Shown piece by piece: positions 1 through 8,877 of a stretch of DNA of 64,000 nt. The stretch spans positions 1,042,852 to 1,106,851 of the forward strand of contig NZ_LT592170.1 in the NCBI RefSeq assembly GCF_900088825.1. Reading direction: 5' to 3'. The translations under genes were made by a program, and so were the position numbers. The notes below the pieces were generated by a model that saw only the letters and a list, made by a program, of their open reading frames with translations, was not told the DNA's origin and made no database searches. This DNA is from Thiomonas delicata. GTDB lineage: Bacteria; Pseudomonadota; Gammaproteobacteria; Burkholderiales; Burkholderiaceae_C. How positions within the stretch are numbered: the stretch's first letter is position 1; each line of letters opens with the position of its first letter.

Positions 1-2
1 CA

Positions 3-407
3 ACACCACAACCCAAGGTCAGGCTGGAAATCAAGCAGGGCACCGCCATCGGTCCCGGCAAGGCCAAATTGCTCGAAGCCCTGGCGCGTACCGGCTCCAT
101 CTCCGCCGCCGCGCGCGACATGGACATGAGCTATCGCCGCGCCTGGCTCCTGGCCAGCAGCCTGAACCGCGCTTTCAAGGGTCCGTTGGTCGAGGCCAGC
201 AAGGGCGGCAGCGGAGGCGGCGGCGCGCTGCTCACCCCCCTGGGCTACGAGGTGCTGCGCCGCTACCGGCGCCTGGAGCAAAAGGCCATGCGCGCCATCG
301 AGGCCGATATGCGCGCGTTCAACGCCTTGCTGCGCGAAGCTGGCGAGATGCCCGACGAACCGCTGGGCGCCGCCGACCCGGCGCCCGACCCCGAGCGGAT
401 CGGCTGA
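3..407 (+). CDS. modE: ModE-type molybdate-responsive regulator, 5' end outside window
   Basis: The reading frame is open to the left edge of the window and ends at 407, so the true start lies upstream. The visible 134 residues are the LysR-like winged helix-turn-helix domain of ModE: IGPGKAKLLEALARTGSISA followed by AARDMDMSYRRAWLL is very characteristic of the family. No C-terminal molybdate-binding (MopI/TOBE) domain follows; the protein ends in a short Pro/Asp-rich tail, so this is the short, DNA-binding-only form. A ModE-like operator and modABC lie directly downstream. In known systems ModE represses molybdate uptake genes when molybdate is plentiful; that it does so here is inferred from position and operator. 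Confidence 0.85.
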   Translation, partial: TPQPKVRLEIKQGTAIGPGKAKLLEALARTGSISAAARDMDMSYRRAWLLASSLNRAFKGPLVEASKGGSGGGGALLTPLGYEVLRRYRRLEQKAMRAIEADMRAFNALLREAGEMPDEPLGAADPAPDPERIG

Positions 408-740
408 GTCGATCCAGACCGTCTCGGCTTGACGCAACCCGTCGGCAGACCTGTTTCTCGGCGGCTACGGCGACCTGCGCGAGGGCAGATCGGCGGAGTG
501 TTCGGCCAACGCCGGCGTGATTGGCCTAGAAGATGGCCTGGAAGACGTCTGCCGATGCATGGCGCCGAAGCAGGACGGCCGATGACCTGGCGCAGCGCAG
601 ATTCGGCATTCAAGCGGCGTTTACATGTTGTCATGGCTTGGATGCAAGGCATTCGTTATATTTCTGAAAATATTTCGATGGTCTCGCATCCATGTCGCGC
701 TGCAGACCTCTTTCATGTTCTCGTTCGGGAGATTGAATCC
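408..740. other. intergenic region modE-modA
   Basis: This stretch of 333 bases holds no convincing gene; an in-frame upstream extension of modA (from 429) has no ribosome-binding site and no family similarity. It is AT-richer close to modA and contains the ModE-type operator described separately. Confidence 0.6.
653..678 (+). promoter_or_regulatory. putative ModE-binding operator upstream of modA
   Basis: The half-sites TCGTTATAT (653-661) and ATATTTCGA (670-678) form an imperfect inverted repeat (7 of 9 bases symmetric) with an 8-base spacer. The known ModE site in E. coli has the layout CGTTATAT-N8-ACATAACG, so both sequence and spacing fit. It lies about 60 bases before the modA start and next to a ModE gene. 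Confidence 0.7.
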
Positions 741-1673
741 ATGCTCAGGCGTACCTTTCTAACCCTCCCCATGGCCGCCGTCGCGGCTTGTTTCACGCTG
801 CTGGCGCCGGCGGCGCAGGCGGCCGAGCCGGTGCTCAAAGTGGCGTATGCCGGATCGATGGGCGCGCTGATGGACAAGGCCCTCGGCCCGGCCATTCAGC
901 AGCAGGCGCATGTGCAATACCAGGGCCAGGGCGCGGGCGCCTATGGCCTAGCCCGCCTGCTCGCGGCGAAGCAGATCTCGGCCGACGTGTTCGTCTCCAT
1001 CACGCCGGGTCCGATGCAGGTGCTGCAGAAGGCCGGCCTGGTGGGCGTGGCGGTGCCGGTCGCCAGCACGCAGATGGTCATCGCCTACAGTCCCCAAAGC
1101 CGCTACGCGAAGGACTTCGAAGCCGCCGCGGCCGGCCGCACGCCGTGGTACGAGGTGTTGCAAAAGCCGGGCGTGAAGTTCGGCCGCACCGACCCCAAGA
1201 CCGACCCGCAGGGGCGCAACATCGTGTTCGCCATGCTGCTGGCGCAGACCTATTACAAGCAGCCCGGGCTGGCCAAGGCCATCCTCGGGCCGGTGGTGAA
1301 CCCGTCGCAAATCTTCGCCGAGCCTTCGCTGCTGTCGCGCCTGGAGTCGGGACAGATCGACGCGTCGTCCGGCTATCTGAGCGCGGTGATCTCGCACAAG
1401 CTGCCCTACATCAGGTTGCCGAACGAGATCAATCTCAGCGATCCGAATCTCGCCGCGACCTGGTACGACAAGGCGCATTTCGACATCACCCAACCCGACG
1501 GCAAGACCGAAACCCTGTCCACCCAGCCGCTGGTGTTCTACGCCGCGGTGCTGAAGAACGCGCCCAACCCGAAGGCGGGCGAGGCGTTCATCAAGCTCAT
1601 GCGCAGCCCGCAGGGGCAGGCGATGTTCAAGCGCTACGGCTATAGCGAACCCAAGGGCGGCGACCTGCGGTGA
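741..1673 (+). CDS. modA: molybdate/tungstate ABC transporter substrate-binding protein
   Basis: A periplasmic binding protein of 310 residues with a Sec signal peptide (MLRRTFLTLPMAAVAACF, cleavage near AQA-AEP). The mature part opens with LKVAYAGSMGALMDKALGPA, the usual oxyanion-binding start of ModA/WtpA-type proteins. The longer frame from 429 was rejected because the ATG at 741 has GGGAGA eight bases upstream and begins a clean signal peptide. A permease and an ATPase follow directly, and a ModE gene with a ModE-type site precedes it. Sequence alone does not tell molybdate from tungstate, and WtpA-like is an equally good label. Confidence 0.82.
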   Translation: MLRRTFLTLPMAAVAACFTLLAPAAQAAEPVLKVAYAGSMGALMDKALGPAIQQQAHVQYQGQGAGAYGLARLLAAKQISADVFVSITPGPMQVLQKAGLVGVAVPVASTQMVIAYSPQSRYAKDFEAAAAGRTPWYEVLQKPGVKFGRTDPKTDPQGRNIVFAMLLAQTYYKQPGLAKAILGPVVNPSQIFAEPSLLSRLESGQIDASSGYLSAVISHKLPYIRLPNEINLSDPNLAATWYDKAHFDITQPDGKTETLSTQPLVFYAAVLKNAPNPKAGEAFIKLMRSPQGQAMFKRYGYSEPKGGDLR

Positions 1674-1709
1674 GCGTTGCGCCGCGCCAAGCGCGCGCCA
1701 GCGGCGACA

Positions 1710-2552
1710 ATGTCGCGCATGCCCGTCACGCCGCTCGATAGCGCCACCACCGCAGACATCGCCAGTCACCCGCCCGCCGATGGCGCGGCGCGGCGCGCCT
1801 GGGTCGTGGCCGCGTTCGGCCTGGCCGGGCTCGCCTTTCTGGCGCTGCCCTTCCTCGGTCTGGTCATCAGCACGCCCTGGGGTCAGCTGCAGTTGCAGCA
1901 GGGAGACCTCGGCGCCCTGCGCGTCTCGGTGGGCTACACGGTACTGGCCGTAACCCTGGTCATGGGGTTCGGCACGCCCGTGGCCTGGTGGCTGGCGCGC
2001 AGCAGCTTTCGCGGCAAATGGGTGGTGGAACTGCTGGTGCTGCTGCCCCTGCTGACGCCGCCGCTGGCCATGGGCCTGCTGCTCACCATGAGCTACGGGC
2101 CCTACAGCTGGCTGGGCCAGCCGCTGGGGAAGCTGGGCCTGAGCCTGACCAACACCCCGGCGGCCTTCCTGCTGGCGCAGATCTACGGCAGCGCGCCGTA
2201 TTACATCGTGGCCGCGCGCTCGGCCTTCGAGGGCGTGCCGCGCGACTTGGAGCAGATCTCCCTCACGCTGGGCTCGTCGCCCTGGCGCACGTTCTGGCGC
2301 ATCACCTTGCCGCTGTCCAGCCTGGGTCTGGGCGCCGGCGTGGCGCTGGCCTGGGTGCGGGCGCTGGGTGAGTTCGGCATCGTGCTCATCATTGCCTACT
2401 ACCCGCAGGGCCTGCCGGTGAAGCTGTGGGTGAATCTGCAGGACACCGGGCTGTCCGCTGTCTATCCGTTGCTGTGGCTGTTCTTTCTCATCGGCCTGCC
2501 GCTGCCCCTGCTCATGGGCGCGCTGTCACGCCGCCCGCACACGCGCGCCTGA
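1710..2552 (+). CDS. modB: molybdate/tungstate ABC transporter permease
   Basis: An inner-membrane permease of about 280 residues with at least five hydrophobic segments. The binding-protein-dependent transport signature reads LEQISLTLGSSPWRTFWRIT followed by LP, the EAA loop that contacts the ATPase. Candidate starts are the ATGs at 1710 and 1719; an upstream TTG at 1677 would add unlikely residues. It lies 36 bases after modA and 3 bases before modC, so the three are probably one operon. Confidence 0.82.
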   Translation: MSRMPVTPLDSATTADIASHPPADGAARRAWVVAAFGLAGLAFLALPFLGLVISTPWGQLQLQQGDLGALRVSVGYTVLAVTLVMGFGTPVAWWLARSSFRGKWVVELLVLLPLLTPPLAMGLLLTMSYGPYSWLGQPLGKLGLSLTNTPAAFLLAQIYGSAPYYIVAARSAFEGVPRDLEQISLTLGSSPWRTFWRITLPLSSLGLGAGVALAWVRALGEFGIVLIIAYYPQGLPVKLWVNLQDTGLSAVYPLLWLFFLIGLPLPLLMGALSRRPHTRA

Positions 2553-2555
2553 GCC

Positions 2556-3596
2556 ATGCACATTCGCGCCGATATCCAGCAACCCATCGTCCTGCAGGCC
2601 GAGTTCGAGGTGCATGGCTTTACCGTGCTGCTGGGTGCCAGCGGCGAAGGCAAGAGCACCCTGCTCAAGGCCATCGCCGGGCTCGTGCCGGCGCAGACCG
2701 AGCCTTTCGACGGCCTGCCGCCGCAGCGCCGCCCGGTCGGCTATCTGCCCCAGGGCCACGCCCTGTTTCCCCACCTGCGCGCCTGGGAGAACGTGGCCTA
2801 CGCGCTGGGCGGCAGCCTGCGTGCGCAGCAGGCACCGGCGCGCGAACTGCTGGCGGCGGTGGGGCTGGTGCGCCAGGCCGATTTGCGCCCGGCGCAGCTT
2901 TCTGGCGGACAGCAGCAGCGCGTGGCCTTGGCGCGCGCTCTGGCGCGCAGGCCGCAAATCCTGCTGCTGGACGAGCCCACCTCCGCGCTCGACGCCAGCA
3001 CGCGCGACGAGGTCATGGCCGAACTGGTGTCGCGCATGCACAAGCTCTCCATCCCCGCGCTGGCCGCCACGCACGACGCCCATCTCGCCGCCATGGCCGA
3101 CTGGATGGTGCTGCTCGACGGCCGCCGCGTCGTGCAGCAAGGCCGCCCGCGCGATGTTTTTGCCGGCCCGGCCACCATTCAGGCCGCGGCCCTGCTCGGC
3201 TACCGCAACCGCTTCACCGCCACCGTGCTCAAGCACGAGCCGCAGTGCAACTGCACGGTGCTGCGCTGGGACGCCGCCGCGATCAGTCTGCGCGTGCCCA
3301 TGCAGCCCCAACTCGCGCCCGGCGGCGTGATCGACTGGGTGGTTCCGGCCGACGATGTGCGCCTGCCGCCCATCAAGGAGCAGGAGCTGCGTCCCAGCGA
3401 GAACCCCGTGCTCGGCCGCGTCGAGCACCTCATGGTGCGCGGCGCCAACACCACCGCCGCTATGCGCTGCGGCGATGCGCTGCTGTGGATGCACGCCCCT
3501 TATCGCCTGGCCGACCACCATGGCCTCGCTCTCGGCCAGGAACTGACGGTCGACATCCGCGCCGGCCATGTGCAGTGCTGGGGGCGCGAAGGCTGA
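2556..3596 (+). CDS. modC: molybdate/tungstate ABC transporter ATP-binding protein
   Basis: An ABC ATPase of 346 residues. Visible motifs are Walker [10 protein letters not shown] (residues 27-35), the signature [15 protein letters not shown] (from residue 115) and Walker B ILLLDEP (about 135-141). Roughly 120 further residues form the C-terminal TOBE/Mop-like extension seen in ModC and CysA relatives. It is the last gene of the modABC operon and is followed at once by a strong terminator. Walker A carries Glu where many ModC proteins have Ser/Arg, a minor variation. Confidence 0.83.
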   Translation: MHIRADIQQPIVLQAEFEVHGFTVLLGASGEGKSTLLKAIAGLVPAQTEPFDGLPPQRRPVGYLPQGHALFPHLRAWENVAYALGGSLRAQQAPARELLAAVGLVRQADLRPAQLSGGQQQRVALARALARRPQILLLDEPTSALDASTRDEVMAELVSRMHKLSIPALAATHDAHLAAMADWMVLLDGRRVVQQGRPRDVFAGPATIQAAALLGYRNRFTATVLKHEPQCNCTVLRWDAAAISLRVPMQPQLAPGGVIDWVVPADDVRLPPIKEQELRPSENPVLGRVEHLMVRGANTTAAMRCGDALLWMHAPYRLADHHGLALGQELTVDIRAGHVQCWGREG

Positions 3597-3620
3597 ACGA
3601 ACCCAAGGCTTGTTTGGCTT

Positions 3621-3661
3621 GGGCCGGCCAAGGGGGTGCATCCCGTTCCGGCCCGTTTTTT
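3621..3661 (+). terminator. rho-independent terminator of modABC
   Basis: GGGCCGG (3621-3627) pairs with CCGGCCC (3648-3654), with an extra GGG/CCC pairing inside, followed by GTTTTTT. It starts 24 bases after the modC stop and lies before the convergent bioF gene. Confidence 0.85.
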
Positions 3662-3669
3662 CGCGGGGG

Positions 3670-4839
3670 TCAACCGGCCAGTGCGGCGAGCGCCCGGATC
3701 AGCCGGTCCACATCGTCCAGGCTGTGCGCGGCCGACAAGCTCACGCGCAGGCGGGCGGTGCCCTCGGGCACGGTGGGGGGGCGGATGGCGGGCACCCACA
3801 GGCCTTGCTGCCAGAGCGCGGCCATGGCGGCCAGGGTGGTGGCGTTGTCGCCGATGACGATGGGCTGGATGGGGGTGGACGACGGCACCAGGCGCCAGCC
3901 CGCGGGCAGGGCTCGGGCGCAGCCCTCGCGCAGCCGGGCGACGAGGGCTTGCAGATGCTCGCGCCGCCATGACTCCTCGGCGATGACCTTCACGCTGGCG
4001 CGCAGGGCCTCGGCGATGAGGGCGGGCGCGGCGGTGGCGAAGATGTAGCTGCGCGCGCGCTGCATGATCCACTCCACGGTGGACGCTTCGCCGGCGACGA
4101 AGGCGCCGGCCACCCCGGCGGCCTTGCCCAGCGTGGCCATGTAGACCAGGTGCGGGCTGCGCAGGCCGAGCATAGCGGCGGTGCCGCGCCCCTCGGGGCC
4201 GAGCACGCCGAAGCCGTGGGCGTCGTCGATGAGCAGCAGGGCGTCGTGTTCCTCGCACAGCTCGAGCATCTCGCGCAGCGGTGCGATGGCGCCGTCCATG
4301 CTGAACACGGCATCGGTGATGACCAGCTTGCGCCGCGCCGGGCTGGCGGCCAGCAGGCGGCCGAGCGCGGCGACGTCGGCATGCGCGTACACGCCCAGTT
4401 CGGCGCGCGACAGTCGGGCGCCGTCGATGAGGCAGGCGTGGTTGAGCGCGTCGGAGAACACCGCGTCGCCGCGGCCCACCAGCGCGGGCACGATGCCCAC
4501 GTTGGCCGGAAAGCCGGCGTAGAAATACAGCGCGCGCGGCATGCCGACGAAGGCCGCGAGTTCGCGCTCCAGCGCCTCGTGCGCCGCGCTGTGGCCGCAC
4601 ACCAGCGGCGAGGCGGTGGCGCCCAGGCCCCAGCGGGCGGCGCCGTCGCGCGCGGCCGCGACGATGGCGGGGTGCTGGGCCAGGCCGAGATAGTCGTTGC
4701 TGCAGAAAGCCAGCATGGCGCGGCCGTCCACGGTGAGGCGGGCGCCGTCATAGCGTTCCACGACGCGGCGCTTGCGCAGCAGGTGCGCGGCGTCCAGCGC
4801 GGCAAGGTCGGCGTCGAGATCCCAGGCTTGGGTGGTCAT
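3670..4839 (-). CDS. bioF: 8-amino-7-oxononanoate synthase
   Basis: This PLP enzyme condenses pimeloyl thioester with alanine, an early step in making the biotin ring. The 389-residue protein shows FCSNDYLGL near the N terminus, [15 protein letters not shown] in the middle and [17 protein letters not shown] containing the PLP lysine. The start at 4839 overlaps the bioD stop in an ATGA arrangement, which points to translational coupling; a frame extension to 4980 runs back into bioD and was rejected. It is the last gene of bioA-bioD-bioF. Confidence 0.92.
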   Translation of the reverse strand: MTTQAWDLDADLAALDAAHLLRKRRVVERYDGARLTVDGRAMLAFCSNDYLGLAQHPAIVAAARDGAARWGLGATASPLVCGHSAAHEALERELAAFVGMPRALYFYAGFPANVGIVPALVGRGDAVFSDALNHACLIDGARLSRAELGVYAHADVAALGRLLAASPARRKLVITDAVFSMDGAIAPLREMLELCEEHDALLLIDDAHGFGVLGPEGRGTAAMLGLRSPHLVYMATLGKAAGVAGAFVAGEASTVEWIMQRARSYIFATAAPALIAEALRASVKVIAEESWRREHLQALVARLREGCARALPAGWRLVPSSTPIQPIVIGDNATTLAAMAALWQQGLWVPAIRPPTVPEGTARLRVSLSAAHSLDDVDRLIRALAALAG

Positions 4840-5507
4840 GCGGGAAGTTCCAGGTGTTGTGCCGCCAGGGCGGGGTCGGGGTTGGACATGTGGGGGATGA
4901 TGCCCAGGCAGCTTGCGCGCATGCGCGCGCGCAGCGAGGCGATGTTGTCGTCCACGCGCAGCATGTCGGGGTCGACGCAACTGGCGATCCAGCCCGCCAG
5001 CGGCAAGCCGCGCGAGGCGATGGCTTCCTGCGTGAGCAGGGCGTGGTTCAGGCAGCCGAGCTTGAGCCCGACCACCAGCACCACCGGCAGGCGCAGACGG
5101 TGGGCGAGGTTGCCGCCGTCCTCGGTGTCGGACAGCGGCACGAGGAATCCGCCCACGCCTTCCACCACCACGGCGTCGGCCTGCTGGCGCAGGGCTTGCA
5201 CGGCCTGGTCGATGGTCTGCAGGTCGATCTGGGTGCGGGCCGCGCGCGCGGCGAGGTGCGGGGACACGGGCTCGGGCAGGGCGTAGGGGTTGTCGAGCGC
5301 GGGTGCGACCTGCAGGGAGCTCGCGGCGCGCAGCCGGGCGACGTCGTCATTCGTGCCGTCGGGCGCGAGGCCGGCGGCCACGGGCTTGGCGCCGACCACG
5401 CGCGGATATTTCTCGCGCAGCTTGTGCAGCAGGGCGCAGGCGGCGAGGGTCTTGCCGATTTCGGTGTCGGTGCCGGTGACGAACCAGGCGGGCGCAGGCA
5501 TGGTCAT
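4836..5507 (-). CDS. bioD: dethiobiotin synthetase
   Basis: An ATP-dependent carboxylase of 223 residues that closes the ureido ring of dethiobiotin. The P-loop GTDTEIGKT follows the start, and [13 protein letters not shown] and [21 protein letters not shown] are typical BioD segments. Starts at 5507 and 5501 are both possible. The frame is open far upstream through bioA, but that extension is a GC-driven artefact. The bioD stop overlaps the bioF start by four bases, and bioA ends nine bases upstream. Confidence 0.93.
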   Translation of the reverse strand: MTMPAPAWFVTGTDTEIGKTLAACALLHKLREKYPRVVGAKPVAAGLAPDGTNDDVARLRAASSLQVAPALDNPYALPEPVSPHLAARAARTQIDLQTIDQAVQALRQQADAVVVEGVGGFLVPLSDTEDGGNLAHRLRLPVVLVVGLKLGCLNHALLTQEAIASRGLPLAGWIASCVDPDMLRVDDNIASLRARMRASCLGIIPHMSNPDPALAAQHLELPA

Positions 5508-5515
5508 GGCGGAAC

Positions 5516-6886
5516 TCAGGGCAGCGCGGGCTGCGTTGCGGGCGTGGATGAGGCGGCGGCGCCCAGCACGGCGTGCAGCGCGTCCAGCGCGGCGTCGCGC
5601 AGCCGGGCGGCGGCGGCCGTGTCGATGACGTAGGGCGGCATGAAGTACAGGGTGCTGCCGATCGGGCGCAGCAGCGCGCCGCGCGCCAGCGCCTCGGCAG
5701 CGAAACGACGGGAGAAATCGGCCGGGGCGTCGGCCACGTCCCAGGCCCAGATGGTGCCGAGGCGGCGGCCGTGGCGCAGCCGGGGATGCGCGTGCAGCGG
5801 CGCGAACAGCGCATCGAGCCGTGCGCCCAGTTCGCGGTTGGCGGCGAGTTGGGCGTCGTCGAGCAGGTCCAGCGTGGCGAGTGCCGCGCTGCAGGCCAGC
5901 GGGTTGCCGGTGTAGGAATGCGAATGCAGGAAGCCGCGCGCGACGTCGTCGTCGTAGAACGCCTGGTACACGGCGTCGGTGGTGAGCACGACGGACAGCG
6001 GCAGGTAGCCGCCGGTGAGCCCCTTGCTCAGGCAGAGGAAGTCGGGCTGCACGCCGGCGTGCTCGCAGGCCAGCAGGGTGCCGGTACGGCCCATGCCGAC
6101 GGCGATCTCGTCGGCCACCAGATGCACGCCGTACCGCGTGCACAGCGCGCGCACCTGGGCCAGATAGGCGGGCGGGTGGAAGGCGAAGCCGCTGGCGCAT
6201 TGCACCAGCGGCTCGACGATGAGGGCGGCGGTGTGGTCGGCATGGTCTTGCAGATGGCGTTCGAGTTCCGCCGCGCAGTGCGCCACCCAGGCGGCTTCGT
6301 CCATGCCGGCGGGCGCGAAGCGCGGGTCCGGCGCCGGCACCGTGGCCGATAGTCGTACCAGCGGGGCATAGCTGGCGCGGAACAGCGGGATGTCGGTGAC
6401 GGAGAGCGCGCCCACGGTTTCGCCGTGGTAGCCGCCGGCCAGGCCGATGAAGCGGTTTTTTTGCGGCTGGCCGGCGTTGCGCCAGTAGTGGGCGCTCATT
6501 TTCAGCGCAATCTCGGTGGCACTCGAGCCATCGCTGGCATAGTGCGCATGGCCCAGGCCGGTGCGCGCGCGCAGCCGCTCCGACAACTCGACCACCGGCG
6601 CATGCGTCAACCCGGCCAGCATGACATGTTCGACGCGGTCCATCTGCGCCGCGATGGCCGCTTTGATGGCGGGCTGGTTGTGGCCGAACAGGTTCACCCA
6701 CCAGGAGCTGATGGCGTCGAGAATGCGCCGGCCTTGCGCGTCGACCAGCCACACGCCTTCGCCGCGCACGATTTCCAGTGGCGGTGCGGTCTCGTGGCGT
6801 TTCATCTGGGTGCAAGGGTGCCAGACGGCTTGCACGCTGCGCGAGGCCAGGTCGTCCGCAGGGTGGGGCTTGGGCGGAGGTTGCAT
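5516..6886 (-). CDS. bioA: adenosylmethionine--8-amino-7-oxononanoate transaminase
   Basis: A class III aminotransferase of about 456 residues that uses S-adenosylmethionine as amino donor to make 7,8-diaminononanoate. Typical segments are VWHPCTQMK near the start, ILDAISSWWVNLFGHNQPAI, YHGETVGALSV, VADEIAVGMGRTGTL and LCLSKGLTGGYLPLSVV with the PLP lysine. I chose the ATG at 6886; one at 6916 is also possible. It heads the bioADF cluster. bioB and bioC are not in the window. Confidence 0.92.
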   Translation of the reverse strand: MQPPPKPHPADDLASRSVQAVWHPCTQMKRHETAPPLEIVRGEGVWLVDAQGRRILDAISSWWVNLFGHNQPAIKAAIAAQMDRVEHVMLAGLTHAPVVELSERLRARTGLGHAHYASDGSSATEIALKMSAHYWRNAGQPQKNRFIGLAGGYHGETVGALSVTDIPLFRASYAPLVRLSATVPAPDPRFAPAGMDEAAWVAHCAAELERHLQDHADHTAALIVEPLVQCASGFAFHPPAYLAQVRALCTRYGVHLVADEIAVGMGRTGTLLACEHAGVQPDFLCLSKGLTGGYLPLSVVLTTDAVYQAFYDDDVARGFLHSHSYTGNPLACSAALATLDLLDDAQLAANRELGARLDALFAPLHAHPRLRHGRRLGTIWAWDVADAPADFSRRFAAEALARGALLRPIGSTLYFMPPYVIDTAAAARLRDAALDALHAVLGAAASSTPATQPALP

Positions 6887-7205
6887 CGGGGATTCGTGTC
6901 TGGGCAAAGACGTCATCATAGAAAGCATGGCCGGCAGGATGCCGCGGTACCGCTTGGCAGACGGATCCCGGATTGGCGCGTCTTGGCGCTGCACCCTGAT
7001 CCATGCGGACGATGGCGCGGCGAAACCCGGCCGACACGTCAGGCAGGGGTCCGCTATCAGGGATATGCCGGATGAAAGATCTGACCAACTGTTTCAAGAT
7101 TCGACAGTCAGTAACTAAATATCCCGGAATTATTTCAACATACTCCGGTTTGTATTTTCTGCTGATGGCCTCAATCACCGTGATCAATAAACCCCGAGGA
7201 AAACT
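6887..7205. other. divergent intergenic region bioA / sorA
   Basis: These 319 bases separate divergent bioA and sorA and must hold both promoters. The sorA-proximal 140 bases are clearly AT-richer than the surroundings. I looked for a BirA/BioR-type palindrome for the bio operon and for a second ModE box and found neither. A good ribosome-binding site (GAGGAAAA) precedes sorA. Confidence 0.5.
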
Positions 7206-8441
7206 ATGAAACAACGCCGAGATTTTCTCAAGGCGGCCGGTGCGGCGGGCGCTGGCCTGACGCTGCCAGCCTGGGCCCAGGCTGCCGGCCTGTTTGACAT
7301 CCCGACACCGACGCTGCCAAGCGGCGACGTGGCCGAATCCGTTTTACACGCCCTGCCCGGCAAGAAACCCCTGATCAAGCGCACCTATCGGCCCACCAAT
7401 TATGAGACTCCGGTGGAGTATTTCAACGAGGCCCTGACACCCAACGACGCCTTTTTCGTGCGCTGGCACCTGGCCGACATTCCTCAGGCGCCGGATGAAA
7501 AAAACTGGAAGCTCAAAATTGGCGGCGATGCTGCGGATACGCCGGCTGAGTTTTCCATGCAGGATTTGAAAACGCAGTTCGAACAGGTCGAGTTGGTTGC
7601 GCTCTGTCTCTGTTCGGGCAACCGGCGCGGTTTTTTCGAACCCCATGTGCCGGGCGTGGAATGGAGTTACGGCGCCATGGGCAATGCCCGCTGGAAGGGA
7701 GTGCGCCTGAAGGACGTCCTGGCCAAGGCCGGCGTGAAGAAGGAGGCCATCGAAGTGTCCTTGAACGGCGCGGACAAGGGGTCGCTGGACAAGACGCCGG
7801 ACTTCATCAAGAGCCTGCCGGTCTGGAAGGCGTTGGACGACAACACCATCCTGGCCTGGGAGATGAACGGCCAGCCCCTGCCGGTGCACAACGGCTATCC
7901 CTTGCGCCTGGTGGTGCCGGGTTGGACCGCGACCTACTGGACCAAGATGATTGACGAAATCAACATCATCTCCAAGCCATGGAGCGGGTTCTGGATGAAC
8001 CCGGCTTACCGCGTGCCGCTGGGCAAATTCCCCGCCATCGACCGTTTCGTCTCGCAGGAAGCCCCGGGCGGCACCAACACCCCGATCACCAGCATCGTGG
8101 TGAATTCCATGTTCACCAACATCCAGCCCGGGGCGAAGCTGGCCAGCGGGCGCACGCATGTGCTCAAGGGCATCGCATGGGACGACGGCCGCGGCATCGT
8201 GCTGGTGGAGGTGTCGGAAGACGGCGGTCGCAGCTGGCGCGATGCCAAGCTCGAAAAAGATTTGGGCAAGTACTCCTGGCGCCAGTTCAGTTATCCCTAC
8301 ACCCCGCGCAAGAGGGGAGCCGCCAGCGTGATGGCGCGCGCCACCAACGCGGCCGGCAACACCCAGACTTTCAGTCTGATCTGGAACCCAGCCGGCTACA
8401 ACCACAACGTGGTGCAGAAGGTCGATCTGCACATTGCCTGA
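7206..8441 (+). CDS. sorA: sulfite dehydrogenase (cytochrome c), molybdopterin subunit
   Basis: This 411-residue protein matches the SorA type of periplasmic sulfite:cytochrome c oxidoreductase, which oxidises sulfite to sulfate. It begins with a twin-arginine signal (QRRDFLKAAGAAG), as expected for export with molybdenum cofactor bound. The Mo-ligating cysteine is Cys136 in LCLCSGNRRGFF. The C-terminal third is the dimerisation domain (VEVSEDGGRSWRDAKLEKDL). SorB follows after two bases and a terminator closes the pair. The nearby modABC system would supply the metal. Confidence 0.92.
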   Translation: MKQRRDFLKAAGAAGAGLTLPAWAQAAGLFDIPTPTLPSGDVAESVLHALPGKKPLIKRTYRPTNYETPVEYFNEALTPNDAFFVRWHLADIPQAPDEKNWKLKIGGDAADTPAEFSMQDLKTQFEQVELVALCLCSGNRRGFFEPHVPGVEWSYGAMGNARWKGVRLKDVLAKAGVKKEAIEVSLNGADKGSLDKTPDFIKSLPVWKALDDNTILAWEMNGQPLPVHNGYPLRLVVPGWTATYWTKMIDEINIISKPWSGFWMNPAYRVPLGKFPAIDRFVSQEAPGGTNTPITSIVVNSMFTNIQPGAKLASGRTHVLKGIAWDDGRGIVLVEVSEDGGRSWRDAKLEKDLGKYSWRQFSYPYTPRKRGAASVMARATNAAGNTQTFSLIWNPAGYNHNVVQKVDLHIA

Positions 8442-8443
8442 GG

Positions 8444-8746
8444 ATGAAAGCGATGAAACTCCGACACATGATTGCCACCGCCGGCCTGACGCTGATTTTC
8501 CTTGGCGCGGCCGTGGCCGACGAATCGCGCGTGCAACTCGCCAACGGCGCCGGGAAGGATCTCGTGGCCGCCAATTGCGTGATGTGCCATAGCCTGGACT
8601 ACATCCAGATGAACTCGCCATTCCTCGATGAAAAGGGATGGACGGCGGCAATGAACAAAATGGTCAAGGTCATGGGCGCTCCGATCAAGGAGGAAGACCA
8701 GAAAACCATCATCGCCTATCTGGTGGCGCAATACGGGAAGAAGTGA
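8444..8746 (+). CDS. sorB: sulfite dehydrogenase cytochrome c subunit
   Basis: A 100-residue monoheme c-type cytochrome with an N-terminal signal peptide (LRHMIATAGLTLIFLGAAVA) and one heme site, Cys45-Val-Met-Cys48-His49. A methionine near the middle (KMVKVMGAP) could be the axial ligand. In SorAB systems this subunit takes electrons from the SorA molybdenum centre and passes them to the respiratory chain. It starts two bases after sorA; an alternative ATG lies at 8453. Confidence 0.9.
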   Translation: MKAMKLRHMIATAGLTLIFLGAAVADESRVQLANGAGKDLVAANCVMCHSLDYIQMNSPFLDEKGWTAAMNKMVKVMGAPIKEEDQKTIIAYLVAQYGKK

Positions 8747-8844
8747 TCCACTTCGCGTTATTCACGCGGCAAACCTGTTGCGCCGATGCAGCTGTGAGCG
8801 GGAGGGGTTTGCGGTGAGGCGGGCGCAGTGCTTCAATGAAAGGA

Positions 8845-8870
8845 GCCGGTCGAGTACCGGCCCTTTTTTT
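8845..8870 (+). terminator. rho-independent terminator of sorAB
   Basis: GCCGGT (8845-8850) and ACCGGC (8856-8861) form the stem, followed by CC and seven T. It lies about 100 bases after sorB and just before the start codon of the next gene. Confidence 0.85.
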
Positions 8871-8877
8871 ACGCGTC

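Noticed and set aside
429-740. N-terminal extension of modA
   Set aside because: It would place more than 100 unrelated residues before a good signal peptide and would run over the ModE operator.
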